Translations under genes and position numbers: made by a program
Notes under the pieces: generated by a model
What the model was told of the DNA's origin: nothing
What the model saw: only the letters and a program-made list of their open reading frames with translations
Databases searched by the model: none
NCBI RefSeq assembly: GCF_025997995.1
Contig: NZ_AP026683.1
Span: 930,501 to 994,500, forward strand
Reading direction: 5' to 3'
Source: Sediminibacterium sp. TEGAF015
GTDB taxonomy: Bacteria; Bacteroidota; Bacteroidia; Chitinophagales; Chitinophagaceae
DNA length: 64,000 nt
Shown here: one piece after another, positions 1 to 7,172 of the stretch
Position numbering within the stretch: position 1 is the stretch's first letter
Layout of the letters: each line of letters starts with the position of its first letter

Positions 1-1199
1 AAGTAACCAATGTGCACAAAAACAAAGTGCCATCCGATTGGATACGCAAGCAAACGTTGACCAATGCAGAGCGATACATTACGCCGGAACTCAAAACCTA
101 TGAAGAAAAAATCATGGGGGCCGAAGACCGTATCCTTGCGATAGAGCAAAGCTTATATGCTCAATTGATACAAGACTTACAAGCTTTTATTGAACCCATA
201 CAAATCAATGGACAAGCCATTGCGATCTTGGATTGTTTGGCCTGCTTTGCCGAGAATGCCTTATTATACAATTACCGAAAACCCACGATACACAAGGGTT
301 TGGAGTTGAACATACAAGAAGGTAGGCATCCAGTAATAGAACAAAAATTACCGGCCGATCAACCCTATATTGCCAATGATATTGTGCTAGACAATCAGGG
401 GCAACAGATCATTATTTTAACGGGTCCGAATATGAGTGGTAAGAGTGCGCTCTTAAGACAGACCGCCATCATTACCCTGATGGCGCATATGGGATCCTTT
501 GTGCCAGCCACAGAAGCTTTGATCCCCCTAACTGATAAAATATTTACCCGCGTAGGCGCATCCGATAATTTAAGTGGGGGCGAATCGACTTTCATGGTAG
601 AAATGAATGAGACCGCTAGTATCATCAACAATATGAGCGAACGCAGTTTGATTTTGTTGGATGAAATTGGAAGAGGCACTGCTACCTATGATGGTATCTC
701 TATTGCCTGGAGTATGGTGGAATTCATACACAATAGCCAAGAAGCTCCAAAGACTTTATTTGCAACACACTACCATGAGTTAAACGAGCTGGAAGAACAT
801 TTGCCCCGCGTAAAGAACTACCATATCACGCACAAAGAGCTCAACAATAAAATTATTTTCTTGCGCAAAATGGCGGCCGGTGGAAGCACACATAGTTTTG
901 GTATACAGGTAGCCAAGATGGCGGGTATGCCAGCCCCTTTGATAAAGCGAGCCAATGCCATCATGGAGCAATTAGAAAAAGCCCATGTGCGAGAGGAAGC
1001 AGGAAATCAAGGCGGCAAAAATGCAGTGAGTGAAGCCGTGCAAAATGCGGCTGTACCCAAAGTGCAATTAAGCATTTTTGATGCGCATACGGAAACTTTT
1101 GAAAGCATCCGCGAGAAACTGAATGCGATTGATATCAATCAGCTAACACCAGTAGAAGCCTTAATGAAACTCAATGAGATCAAGGCTTTGCTGAAATAG
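1..1199 (+). CDS. mutS: DNA mismatch repair protein MutS, C-terminal part (5' end outside window)
   Basis: The reading frame is open from the window edge (VTNVHKNK precedes the first candidate start), so this is the 3' part of a longer gene. It covers the end of the clamp/lever region and the whole ABC-type ATPase domain. Visible motifs are Walker A GPNMSGKS (near residue 140 of the visible part), the signature region with [12 protein letters not shown], Walker [12 protein letters not shown] and the switch histidine in [10 protein letters not shown]-terminal helical tail ends in a dimerisation-type segment ([18 protein letters not shown]). MutS recognises base mismatches and recruits MutL. 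Family membership is certain; only the N-terminal mismatch-binding domains are missing from view. The next gene converges on it from the other strand. Confidence 0.97.
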   Translation, partial: VTNVHKNKVPSDWIRKQTLTNAERYITPELKTYEEKIMGAEDRILAIEQSLYAQLIQDLQAFIEPIQINGQAIAILDCLACFAENALLYNYRKPTIHKGLELNIQEGRHPVIEQKLPADQPYIANDIVLDNQGQQIIILTGPNMSGKSALLRQTAIITLMAHMGSFVPATEALIPLTDKIFTRVGASDNLSGGESTFMVEMNETASIINNMSERSLILLDEIGRGTATYDGISIAWSMVEFIHNSQEAPKTLFATHYHELNELEEHLPRVKNYHITHKELNNKIIFLRKMAAGGSTHSFGIQVAKMAGMPAPLIKRANAIMEQLEKAHVREEAGNQGGKNAVSEAVQNAAVPKVQLSIFDAHTETFESIREKLNAIDINQLTPVEALMKLNEIKALLK

Positions 1200-1216
1200 G
1201 GCATGAACAAGCTGCG

Positions 1217-2419
1217 TTAATCTAAAGCTGCATAGTCTTTTAAATAATGAAAAGGCTCGGTGAGTTGCCCATTCTCTAAAATGGTGGCATTCGAAATGGT
1301 ATTGCTACCGCCCTTGCGAATATCGTCAAGGATATATTTGATGAGTTGCTCCCCAAAATAACGGCTCGCATCACGGGGCAATTCATTGGGCAAATTTCCC
1401 ACCGCCATGATATCAATGGAACCATCTATATACGGAACCGTTTTTTCACCAGTTTGTACATTCACTCCATACACAGGATCATCAATAGTGGCATCCCCTA
1501 AATTACAAGGCACAGAACCATGCTTGTCATCGGTGATATCGGCAATGGTTTGGATGCGAAAATCAGGGCGTTTTAAATCGTCCATTTCAAATAAACGCGG
1601 AACATTGTTACCCCAGTAAATACCATTCATGAGCACATCGGTATGCGCGCAATAAGGCAGGAACAAACAATTGTACTCTTCGGGATGCTCGTGAAAATGA
1701 TCGCGATTGTATTGTTGGGTGGTTTTGTGTTGATAGAGATGGCTGCCTTTCAAGTGCACATAAACAGGATAATCAAATTCTTTGCTCAGGTATTCATCGG
1801 GCTCCACTTCCTGTACGTCTAACAGGTTCATGATTTCGAGAATACCATGGGCCACTCTCCCACTCCCTGTAACGGCAATTTTAATGGGCGGTAATTTTAA
1901 TCCAAAATAGGTATGAATCAATGCGCGATAATCTTTGATTTTATGGACTCTTTCTAAAGAAAAAGCACCGGTACGATTGCCATACGCCATGATGCCGTTA
2001 TGTGCGCCCACTATTCCGGCAAAAAAACCAAAACCAATGATGCGCTGACCGTCTTTGTGTTCCAGGCATTCATAATCGATCAGGGTAATATTTTTCTGCA
2101 CCATGGCCTGCATGAGCCCACGGTTGTAAGGCTGCAGCTTCTTGGTATGAGAGAAAAACATATAACGCTTATTGGGAATCAATTGAGCAACGGGCACTTC
2201 TTTAATGCCCAGTAATAAATTACAATCGGACAAATCATGGGTAAGCTCTACCCCAGCCTGAGCATATTCTTGATCGGTATAACAACGATTGGGAGAATGC
2301 TCCACTTTCACTTGCACATCGGGCACATTCTTAATAAGCCATTTACACTGCGAAGGTGTAAGCGCCACCCGGTTATCCGCAGGAATTTTCCCTTCTTTGA
2401 TTAATCCAATCACAAGCAT
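1217..2419 (-). CDS. LKR/saccharopine dehydrogenase-like (alanine dehydrogenase/PNT family) oxidoreductase
   Basis: The protein of about 400 residues starts with the alanine dehydrogenase/transhydrogenase N-terminal signature (GLIKEGKIPADNRVALTP). It continues with FSHTKKLQPYNRGLM and IDYECL, typical of lysine-ketoglutarate reductase/Lys1 relatives. A Rossmann segment (KIAVTGSGRVAHGILEIMNLL) lies in the middle. It probably catalyses an NAD(P)-dependent reaction on an amino acid or imine; the substrate cannot be read from sequence, so neither saccharopine dehydrogenase nor alanine dehydrogenase should be asserted. The ATG at 2419 is preferred because homology begins there. The 15 extra residues possible upstream (MGWVGCCTF...) look unlike the family. 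It faces mutS tail to tail and is divergent from hscB. Confidence 0.8.
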   Translation of the reverse strand: MLVIGLIKEGKIPADNRVALTPSQCKWLIKNVPDVQVKVEHSPNRCYTDQEYAQAGVELTHDLSDCNLLLGIKEVPVAQLIPNKRYMFFSHTKKLQPYNRGLMQAMVQKNITLIDYECLEHKDGQRIIGFGFFAGIVGAHNGIMAYGNRTGAFSLERVHKIKDYRALIHTYFGLKLPPIKIAVTGSGRVAHGILEIMNLLDVQEVEPDEYLSKEFDYPVYVHLKGSHLYQHKTTQQYNRDHFHEHPEEYNCLFLPYCAHTDVLMNGIYWGNNVPRLFEMDDLKRPDFRIQTIADITDDKHGSVPCNLGDATIDDPVYGVNVQTGEKTVPYIDGSIDIMAVGNLPNELPRDASRYFGEQLIKYILDDIRKGGSNTISNATILENGQLTEPFHYLKDYAALD

Positions 2420-2492
2420 CGTACAAAATATTTCAACGAAAGTACAACAGCCCACCCAACCCACACATGATATTTATCATTTTAGAAAGCTG

Positions 2493-2500
2493 TAAATTTG
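2493..2500 (+). promoter_or_regulatory. Bacteroidota -7 element (TAAATTTG) of hscB
   Basis: A perfect TAnnTTTG box ends 3 nt before the ATG at 2504. With that spacing the transcript would start at or next to the start codon. No convincing TTG was seen in the -33 position, so the call rests on the -7 box alone. Confidence 0.45.
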
Positions 2501-2503
2501 CGC

Positions 2504-3010
2504 ATGAATTATTTTGAATTATACGGGATTACACCTGGCTTTACCATCAACGCAGCGGCCCTGAAAAAAAAGTTCTACGAGCTGAGCCGTCAGTATCACC
2601 CCGACTTTAATGGGGGCGGCACAGCCAGCGAACAGGAAGAAGCCTTGGAAATCTCCGCCACTATCAATGAAGCCCATAAAACCCTGCAAAACCCCGATTT
2701 ATTAATCAAATATGTATTGGGATTGAAGGGGATGATACAGGAAGAAGAAAAATACAACCTCCCACCCGATTTTTTAATGGAAGTGATGGACTTGAACGAG
2801 CAGGTGATGGAGCTAGACAAAACAGATACTGACGCTGTAAACACTCTACAAACAGCGGCTAAAAACCTACAAGATGAAATACATGAAGCTATTGCACCCC
2901 ATCTGGCGAATTATTCGCACGATACTGTTACCGAAAAAGAGCTGTTGCAAATAAAGGACTACTATTATAAAAAAAAGTACCTCGACCGAATTCTATTAGG
3001 ATTGAAATAG
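2504..3010 (+). CDS. hscB: Fe-S cluster assembly co-chaperone HscB (J-domain protein)
   Basis: The product of 168 residues has an N-terminal J domain with the HPD tripeptide (SRQYHPDFNGG, near residue 38) and a C-terminal three-helix domain as in HscB/Jac1. HscB delivers the scaffold IscU to the chaperone HscA and stimulates its ATPase during iron-sulfur cluster transfer. The length matches the family. A TTG six bases upstream is in frame but lies inside the -7 promoter box, so the ATG (MNYFELYGI) is taken as start. A tRNA gene follows closely; no other isc/suf genes are in the window. Confidence 0.88.
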   Translation: MNYFELYGITPGFTINAAALKKKFYELSRQYHPDFNGGGTASEQEEALEISATINEAHKTLQNPDLLIKYVLGLKGMIQEEEKYNLPPDFLMEVMDLNEQVMELDKTDTDAVNTLQTAAKNLQDEIHEAIAPHLANYSHDTVTEKELLQIKDYYYKKKYLDRILLGLK

Positions 3011-3061
3011 AATATTTTGGAAAATCAATTGGGTTAGGCTAATATTGCACTCCGATTTGAA

Positions 3062-3148
3062 GCCCAGATGGCGGAACTGGTAGACGCGCTAGACTCAAAA
3101 TCTGGTTATCGCAAGGTAGTGCAGGTTCGATTCCTGTTCTGGGCACCA
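3062..3148 (+). tRNA. tRNA-Leu (anticodon CAA)
   Basis: The acceptor arms GCCCAGA and TCTGGGC pair perfectly and are followed by discriminator A and an encoded CCA. The anticodon stem CTAGA/TCTGG encloses the loop CTCAAAA, giving anticodon CAA, which reads UUG. A long variable arm (class II tRNA) and a GGTTCGATTCC T-arm are present. The gene sits at the left edge of the acquired region, a common integration point for mobile islands. Confidence 0.96.
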
Positions 3149-3160
3149 CATAAAAACTTG

Positions 3161-3192
3161 AAACCCCTATCAATATTGAATTGTAGGGGTTT
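3161..3192 (+). terminator. Rho-independent terminator after tRNA-Leu
   Basis: The inverted repeat AAACCCCTA/TAGGGGTTT starts 12 nt after the tRNA and is followed by a T run. Flanking bases (AAAACTTG and GAGTTTT) allow a longer stem. Confidence 0.75.
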
Positions 3193-3292
3193 TTGAGTTT
3201 TATAAGGTACAATAGAGGTACAAAAATTGTAGGATTGCTAGGTATTTAACTAAACTTCTTCATCCCAGAATTAGTACTTTTTGTCTAGAATG
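3193..3292. other. Short junction between tRNA terminator and IS copy 1
   Basis: No gene fits here. The segment contains the tandem short motif aaggtacaat/gaggtacaaa. Its position just after a tRNA 3' end is where an integrase gene or attachment site of an island would be expected, but no integrase is present and no second copy of the tRNA 3' end was found by eye elsewhere in the window. Confidence 0.3.
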
Positions 3293-3444
3293 TGTAAATA
3301 CCAGACAACTTGATCCCCATTCGCCAAAGCAATGTGACCCCCTAAGAAACTCTTTCCAATAATGGATTGATTGAGGCCTAAAAAAATGGTAAAGAACTAG
3401 TTGTAATTGTTTTTCAAACGTAGGATTTATTTTGTCTATTTTGA

Positions 3445-4203
3445 TTAAATATTTTTCTCGGTTTCTGCAGTGCTGCTTTCTTTTTTTAATTTGCGTAAAG
3501 ATTCCCCCTTTAACTCTACACGTACTGATTGATGAACCAGTCTGTCAAGTATAGCATCGGCTACAGTTTGTTCTCCAATCACATCGTACCAGTTTTTCAC
3601 TGGAACCTGCGATGCAATGATAGTACTTCGTTTACTATGTCGGTCTTCTACAATATCCATCAATAATGCTCTACCGCTAGCATCAAAAGCTTGGATTCCA
3701 AAATCATCTAGTATTAACAGGTCTTGTTTTTCTATACGAGTAAGCTCTCTGAGGTGCGAGCCATCGGCTTTGGCCATTTTTAAGATGGATAGTAATTTGG
3801 CGGTATTGGTGTAGTAAACTTTAAACCCAAACAAACAGGCTTGGCGCCCAATGGCGGATGCCAGATAACTCTTGCCTGTACCGGTACTACCAGTAATAAA
3901 TACATCTTGTCCCTTTTTTATAAACTCGCAAGTAAGCAAGCGATCTATTTGATTTTTATCCAGTTCTCGTTTATTACTAAAGTCAATACCGTCTACATCT
4001 GCCATATAGCGGAACTTAGCTGTTTTAATATTTCTCTGTAGGGAACGATGTTTACGATCGTCCCATTCATTTTGTACTAAGTACTGTGCCATCTCATCAT
4101 TGGTAAAGCTAACTGGAGGTGGAAGCTCTACAAAAGTTTTAAAAGCGGTTTGCATTCCAAGCAGGCGCATATCGCCCATTTTCTTTAAGGTGTCTTTGTT
4201 CAT
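3445..4203 (-). CDS. istB: IS21 helper ATPase IstB
   Basis: This 252-residue AAA+ ATPase of the DnaC/IstB type has Walker A GSTGTGKSYLASAIG (near residue 105) and Walker B LLILDDFG (near residue 165). An N-terminal helical domain precedes them. IstB assists the IstA transposase by selecting target DNA in an ATP-dependent manner. It lies 32 bp downstream of the second istA piece and is intact. The identical gene recurs at 54779-55537. Confidence 0.93.
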   Translation of the reverse strand: MNKDTLKKMGDMRLLGMQTAFKTFVELPPPVSFTNDEMAQYLVQNEWDDRKHRSLQRNIKTAKFRYMADVDGIDFSNKRELDKNQIDRLLTCEFIKKGQDVFITGSTGTGKSYLASAIGRQACLFGFKVYYTNTAKLLSILKMAKADGSHLRELTRIEKQDLLILDDFGIQAFDASGRALLMDIVEDRHSKRSTIIASQVPVKNWYDVIGEQTVADAILDRLVHQSVRVELKGESLRKLKKESSTAETEKNI

Positions 4204-4235
4204 TAATGTTGGTTTAAAATTTAGTGATAAAAGCT

Positions 4236-4865
4236 TTATTCGTAGTATTCTGCACCACGTACATTTTCGTGTGATGGCATATCTGTATTCAGTATCTCAT
4301 CTTCCATTGGAATCGTGTCTGCTTTTGTTCGTAGTATCTGGTCTATAATACCATAGTTATAGATACCATAACTATCTGCTCGTTTACACGCATTAACGAG
4401 CCTAGTATTACCTACTCGTTTGGCAAAGTTTAATACGCCAGAACAAGATTTATAACTTTGTTCTGGATAAATTTCACGAGCTAATATCTTGGCTATGTAA
4501 GCTGCTACACTTTCCCCGATGGCGCTAGCAGTTGACATAAATTTCTGGGGATTCCAATCAGCTGCATACTTATGCTGGGTGGCAAGATGGTCTTGGATAG
4601 TAATATACTTGAGTCCTTTGCCGATATATCTATCATGAACGGCTACCACTTCGTTTTCATCATACACCGACAACTTTGTAGTGCTGTACTTTATTTTCAA
4701 CCGCTTACCTATTAACTTGTAGGGTACGCTGTAATATCGTTTATCAACACTAAGCAACACATGTCCATACTTGTTTACAGTTGATAGCTGCGAAGTCATC
4801 GGCTCAAATAAATATGGATTTAGCGGTTGCAACGTTTGCTTCTCTAGTTCTATAAACTGTTGCAT
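4236..4865 (-). pseudogene. istA: IS21 transposase IstA, 3' piece (after internal deletion)
   Basis: This piece encodes the C-terminal part of IstA, including YYSVPYKLIGKRLKIKY, LATQHKYAADWNP and AYKSCSGVLNFAKRVGN, all typical of IS21 transposases downstream of the catalytic domain. It lies in the -1 frame relative to the 5' piece and overlaps it by 16 nt. Its own frame continues upstream of the ATG as GRSYSR, which in intact IstA proteins comes some 40-50 residues after the catalytic glutamate. The missing stretch and the frame change point to an internal deletion rather than a designed two-gene layout. Confidence 0.82.
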
Positions 4866-5659
4866 CCTGCTATAGCTTCTACCAACGCTTTGTCTTTAGG
4901 TTTATAAGTACGAGTTGGATATCCAAACGTATGGTAATGTTCTGCAAAAGCAGCGAAGGTTTCATTGAGTTGTGCCTCATACTTACTGGCTTTGGTAACT
5001 GCCGACTTTAAATTATCTGGCACAATAGCCTGGGGAACACCTCCATAAAAATGAAGGGCACGTTCACAGCATAAAATAAAATCTTCTTTGCATTGGGAGT
5101 GTACTGCCATTACAAAAGTGAGTTGACTGCAACCCAGGATAGCTACAAAAACTTCCAGTTCACTTATCTCACCCGTTTGCGCATCCACCAAGTGTAATTT
5201 CTGTCCAGTAAAATCTACAAACATTTTATCGCCTGCTTTATGTACCATTTTTAAAGAGGGCTTACCTTGCTGCATATACTTATTAAGCTTATCCAAAAAG
5301 GATGAACTCTTATATCCATCTGTACACTGGGTTAAATAAAACTCATAAACCTTACCCTTTGTTACACCACGTTTCCTAAGCATACTTGCGAGTAATGGAA
5401 GAAGTGGTTCTAAATCCGCTTGTCGCCTATTAAATACCACAATAGGCTCTTTAATTAAAAACAACCGAGACATCTGAGCATCGCTCATCGCTTCAATCTG
5501 CTCTATTGTTTTCTCCGATAAAACATAGCGATACAGATACTTTTTAATAGTATTACGAGCAATCCCTGTTGATTGACTAATTGACTTTGTTCCCTTCCCT
5601 GAAGCATAAAGACGGAGAATCTGGCGTATTGTAAACATCTCAATTGTTTTGTTAGACAT
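4850..5659 (-). pseudogene. istA: IS21 transposase IstA, 5' piece (HTH and catalytic core)
   Basis: The piece has an N-terminal helix-turn-helix (ILRLYASGKGTKSISQSTG) and an rve-type DDE core: D in FVDFTG, D in IVPDNLKSAV and E in KDKALVEA. It then runs into eight foreign residues (AIAGCNSL side) and stops. The catalytic triad is therefore present, but the C-terminal domain is in another frame. No slippery heptamer is seen at the overlap. Full-length IstA in this family is usually a little over 500 residues; the two pieces sum to less. The copy at 56184-56993 has the identical defect. Confidence 0.82.
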
Positions 5660-5736
5660 GTATGGAAAGCACTTGATGAATCAAGAACCTCCCGATTTTT
5701 TCCTACGAAAACAACTAATTCTTATACCAATATCTA

Positions 5737-5834
5737 GGGGGTCAATTTAAAATGGCGAAAGGGGGTCAGTTTGCTCTGGCGAACAGGGGTCACTTTACAA
5801 TGGTATTAGGGGGTCAATTTGACTGGATTTTCCA
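5737..5834. repeat. Subterminal tandem repeats at the istA-proximal end of IS copy 1
   Basis: Four GGGGTCA-type units lie at 5737, 5761, 5786 and 5809, spaced 23-25 bp, most containing TGGCGAA. Their complements resemble the left-end units at 3293-3318 and 3319-3342 (TTCGCCA...TGACCCCC). IS21 ends typically carry such multiple transposase-binding repeats. Confidence 0.8.
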
Positions 5835-5855
5835 CTTTTACTTTTAAAAACCTAT

Positions 5856-6071
5856 TTACTTACAACAAGATTTATTCATTTGTATAGGTGGACAAGCGAC
5901 AGTGCCATAACTACAAAATACACAACAATCTCCCTGCTGCGGCTTTAATACAGTTTGGCAGTTTGTACATTGATAAAAATATTGACAAGCATCCGTCGGC
6001 ATTGTTTCCACTTTCTGAAAACCACAATTTGGGCAAGTGATACTGGATTGCAGTGTTAATGTATTTTCCAT
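5856..6071 (-). CDS. GDCCVxC-domain small Cys-rich protein of mercury operons
   Basis: The 71-residue protein has two zinc-ribbon-like CxxC pairs (CPNCG, CTNC) and the hallmark GDCCVFCSYG followed by CPPIQ, ending in SCCK. This matches the family named GDCCVxC domain-containing (seleno)protein, often found with merT/merP genes; its biochemical role is not established. With nine cysteines it is a likely Hg(II) or thiophilic-metal binder. It is the last gene of the arsR-merTP unit and stops 22 bp from the right end of IS copy 1, so genes once downstream may have been lost. Confidence 0.75.
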   Translation of the reverse strand: MENTLTLQSSITCPNCGFQKVETMPTDACQYFYQCTNCQTVLKPQQGDCCVFCSYGTVACPPIQMNKSCCK

Positions 6072-6105
6072 ATTTTCTTAGTTTTGATCGAAACAAGATT
6101 TACCA

Positions 6106-6726
6106 CTACCGGGTAAATTGATAGCTTTTTACTTTATACCCTGTTCTATTAATGGCTGCTTCTATTGTTTTCTCATCAATTTTTGATTTATCAAAACTGA
6201 CTAGGCTGCTTCTGGTGGCATAAGAGGTTTTATAAGCTAATACGCCATTTACTTTAGACAGTTCACTATTTACATGTTCCTCACATGCCTTGCAAGTCAT
6301 ACCTTGTATGATAAACTTTACCTGTTGTTGATGATCAAATACTGCAGGAGCTGTTGCCTGTACTTTTTGTTTTGGATAAAACATTTTTGCATATAGCGGA
6401 AGAGTCATCATCAAAATAGCAAATACAGTTACGATAGCTAAAAATGTTTTAGTCTGAAGGAATGAAGGCTTCTTAGTTGTTGCGCAATTGCAATCCACAA
6501 CGTTTGTCTTAGCTGGTTTTAATTTAAAATACCATGCAAATGCCAATACAGCAATTGATAAACCTACTAAATACGGCCTTGCCGGTTCTATCCATGAAAA
6601 GTTAGCGACAATACTGCTGCTACCGGCAAGTAATGCAATAATAGGCGTCATACAACAAAGTGAAGCAGCTATGGCAGCAAGAACACCTGCGCCCGTAAAT
6701 GTTCCTGATGATTTTGCACTTATCAT
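6106..6726 (-). CDS. merTP: Mercuric transport fusion protein MerTP
   Basis: The 206-residue protein joins a MerT-like membrane part with a MerP-like C-terminal domain. The MerT part has a Cys pair (SLCCMTP) in the first helix, further helices and a cytoplasmic DCNC motif. The C-terminal HMA fold carries GMTCKACEEHV near residue 145. MerT/MerP bring Hg(II) into the cytoplasm, normally for reduction by MerA. No merA, merB or other reductase is present in the window. The start overlaps the arsR stop by 4 nt (ATGA), indicating translational coupling. Confidence 0.9.
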   Translation of the reverse strand: MISAKSSGTFTGAGVLAAIAASLCCMTPIIALLAGSSSIVANFSWIEPARPYLVGLSIAVLAFAWYFKLKPAKTNVVDCNCATTKKPSFLQTKTFLAIVTVFAILMMTLPLYAKMFYPKQKVQATAPAVFDHQQQVKFIIQGMTCKACEEHVNSELSKVNGVLAYKTSYATRSSLVSFDKSKIDEKTIEAAINRTGYKVKSYQFTR

Positions 6727-7100
6727 ACCGTTTCCAGTTTTTGAGTTTGTACCTTAATATGTTTAAAGAAGGGCTTTAAAATCTTTAGATTTTCCTGTGT
6801 AAGTGAATAATAAATTGTTTGCCCTTCCTTACGGGTTTCAACAATATTTCCATCCTTCAGTTTTCGCAGATGTTGTGATACTGCCGGAATACTAATTCCT
6901 AAAATATCAGAAAGATCACAAGGACACAATTCCTTTTCTTCTTCCAATAAATAAACAATCTTGAGCCTTACTTCGTTACCTGCCAAGGCTAATATGTTAG
7001 ACAAGCTTGCAAAAGACTCTTGTGCAGTTCTTAACTTGTTTTTGCAACTCTTTATTTGCTCATGATCGGCAAAGAGCCTGATACAAGTATTATTGTCCAT
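6723..7100 (-). CDS. ArsR-family metal-responsive repressor
   Basis: The protein of 125 residues has a winged helix typical of ArsR/SmtB regulators: LALAGNEVRLKIVYLLEEE, then CPCDLSDILGISIPAVSQHLRKLKDGNIVETRKEGQTIYYSL. The ELCPCDL cysteines at the start of the recognition region are the likely metal ligands. Other cysteines (TCIRLF, KSCKNK) sit near the N-terminus. It heads the arsR-merTP-GDCCVxC unit and so probably acts as a Hg(II) sensor in place of MerR. A perfect 12-bp-arm palindrome overlaps its promoter. The -7 box ends 4 nt before the ATG. Confidence 0.9.
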   Translation of the reverse strand: MDNNTCIRLFADHEQIKSCKNKLRTAQESFASLSNILALAGNEVRLKIVYLLEEEKELCPCDLSDILGISIPAVSQHLRKLKDGNIVETRKEGQTIYYSLTQENLKILKPFFKHIKVQTQKLETV

Positions 7101-7104
7101 TCAT

Positions 7105-7148
7105 CAAAGATAGCAAGAATCATTATTTAAGCAAATGCTTAAATAATG
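7105..7148 (-). promoter_or_regulatory. arsR-merTP promoter with overlapping ArsR operator
   Basis: On the minus strand TTTG (7132-7135) and TATCTTTG (7105-7112) are separated by 19 bp, a textbook Bacteroidota -33/-7 pair. A perfect palindrome, CATTATTTAAGC and its complement with a 4-nt spacer (7121-7148), covers the -33 box. Bound ArsR would block RNA polymerase. The start codon at 7100 lies 4 nt past the -7 box, so the message may be leaderless. Confidence 0.8.
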
Positions 7149-7172
7149 AAATACATCTTATAACATTTTTTT

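Larger units (their letters stand above)
3293..5834 (-). mobile_element. IS21-family insertion sequence, copy 1
   Basis: The element is 2542 bp and begins TG and ends CA. Imperfect terminal inverted repeats lie at 3293-3318 and 5809-5834; 20 of 26 positions match (TGTAAATACCAGACAACTTG versus TGGAAAATCCAGTCAAATTG, both followed by A, one variable base and CCCC). It carries istA (in two pieces) and istB in the usual order on the minus strand. The boundaries were set by comparison with the second copy at 54627-57168, where sequence identity starts and stops at exactly the same bases. No 4-8 bp target duplication is visible: the left flank ends CTAGAATG and the right flank begins CTTTTACT. Confidence 0.93.

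Noticed and set aside
2498-2503. TTG start two codons upstream for hscB
   Set aside because: The TTG lies inside a perfect TAnnTTTG promoter box; the ATG at 2504 gives the usual HscB N-terminus.
4850-4865. Programmed -1 frameshift joining the two istA pieces
   Set aside because: No slippery heptamer or downstream stem was found, and about 45 residues of the family are missing at the joint, which a frameshift would not explain.
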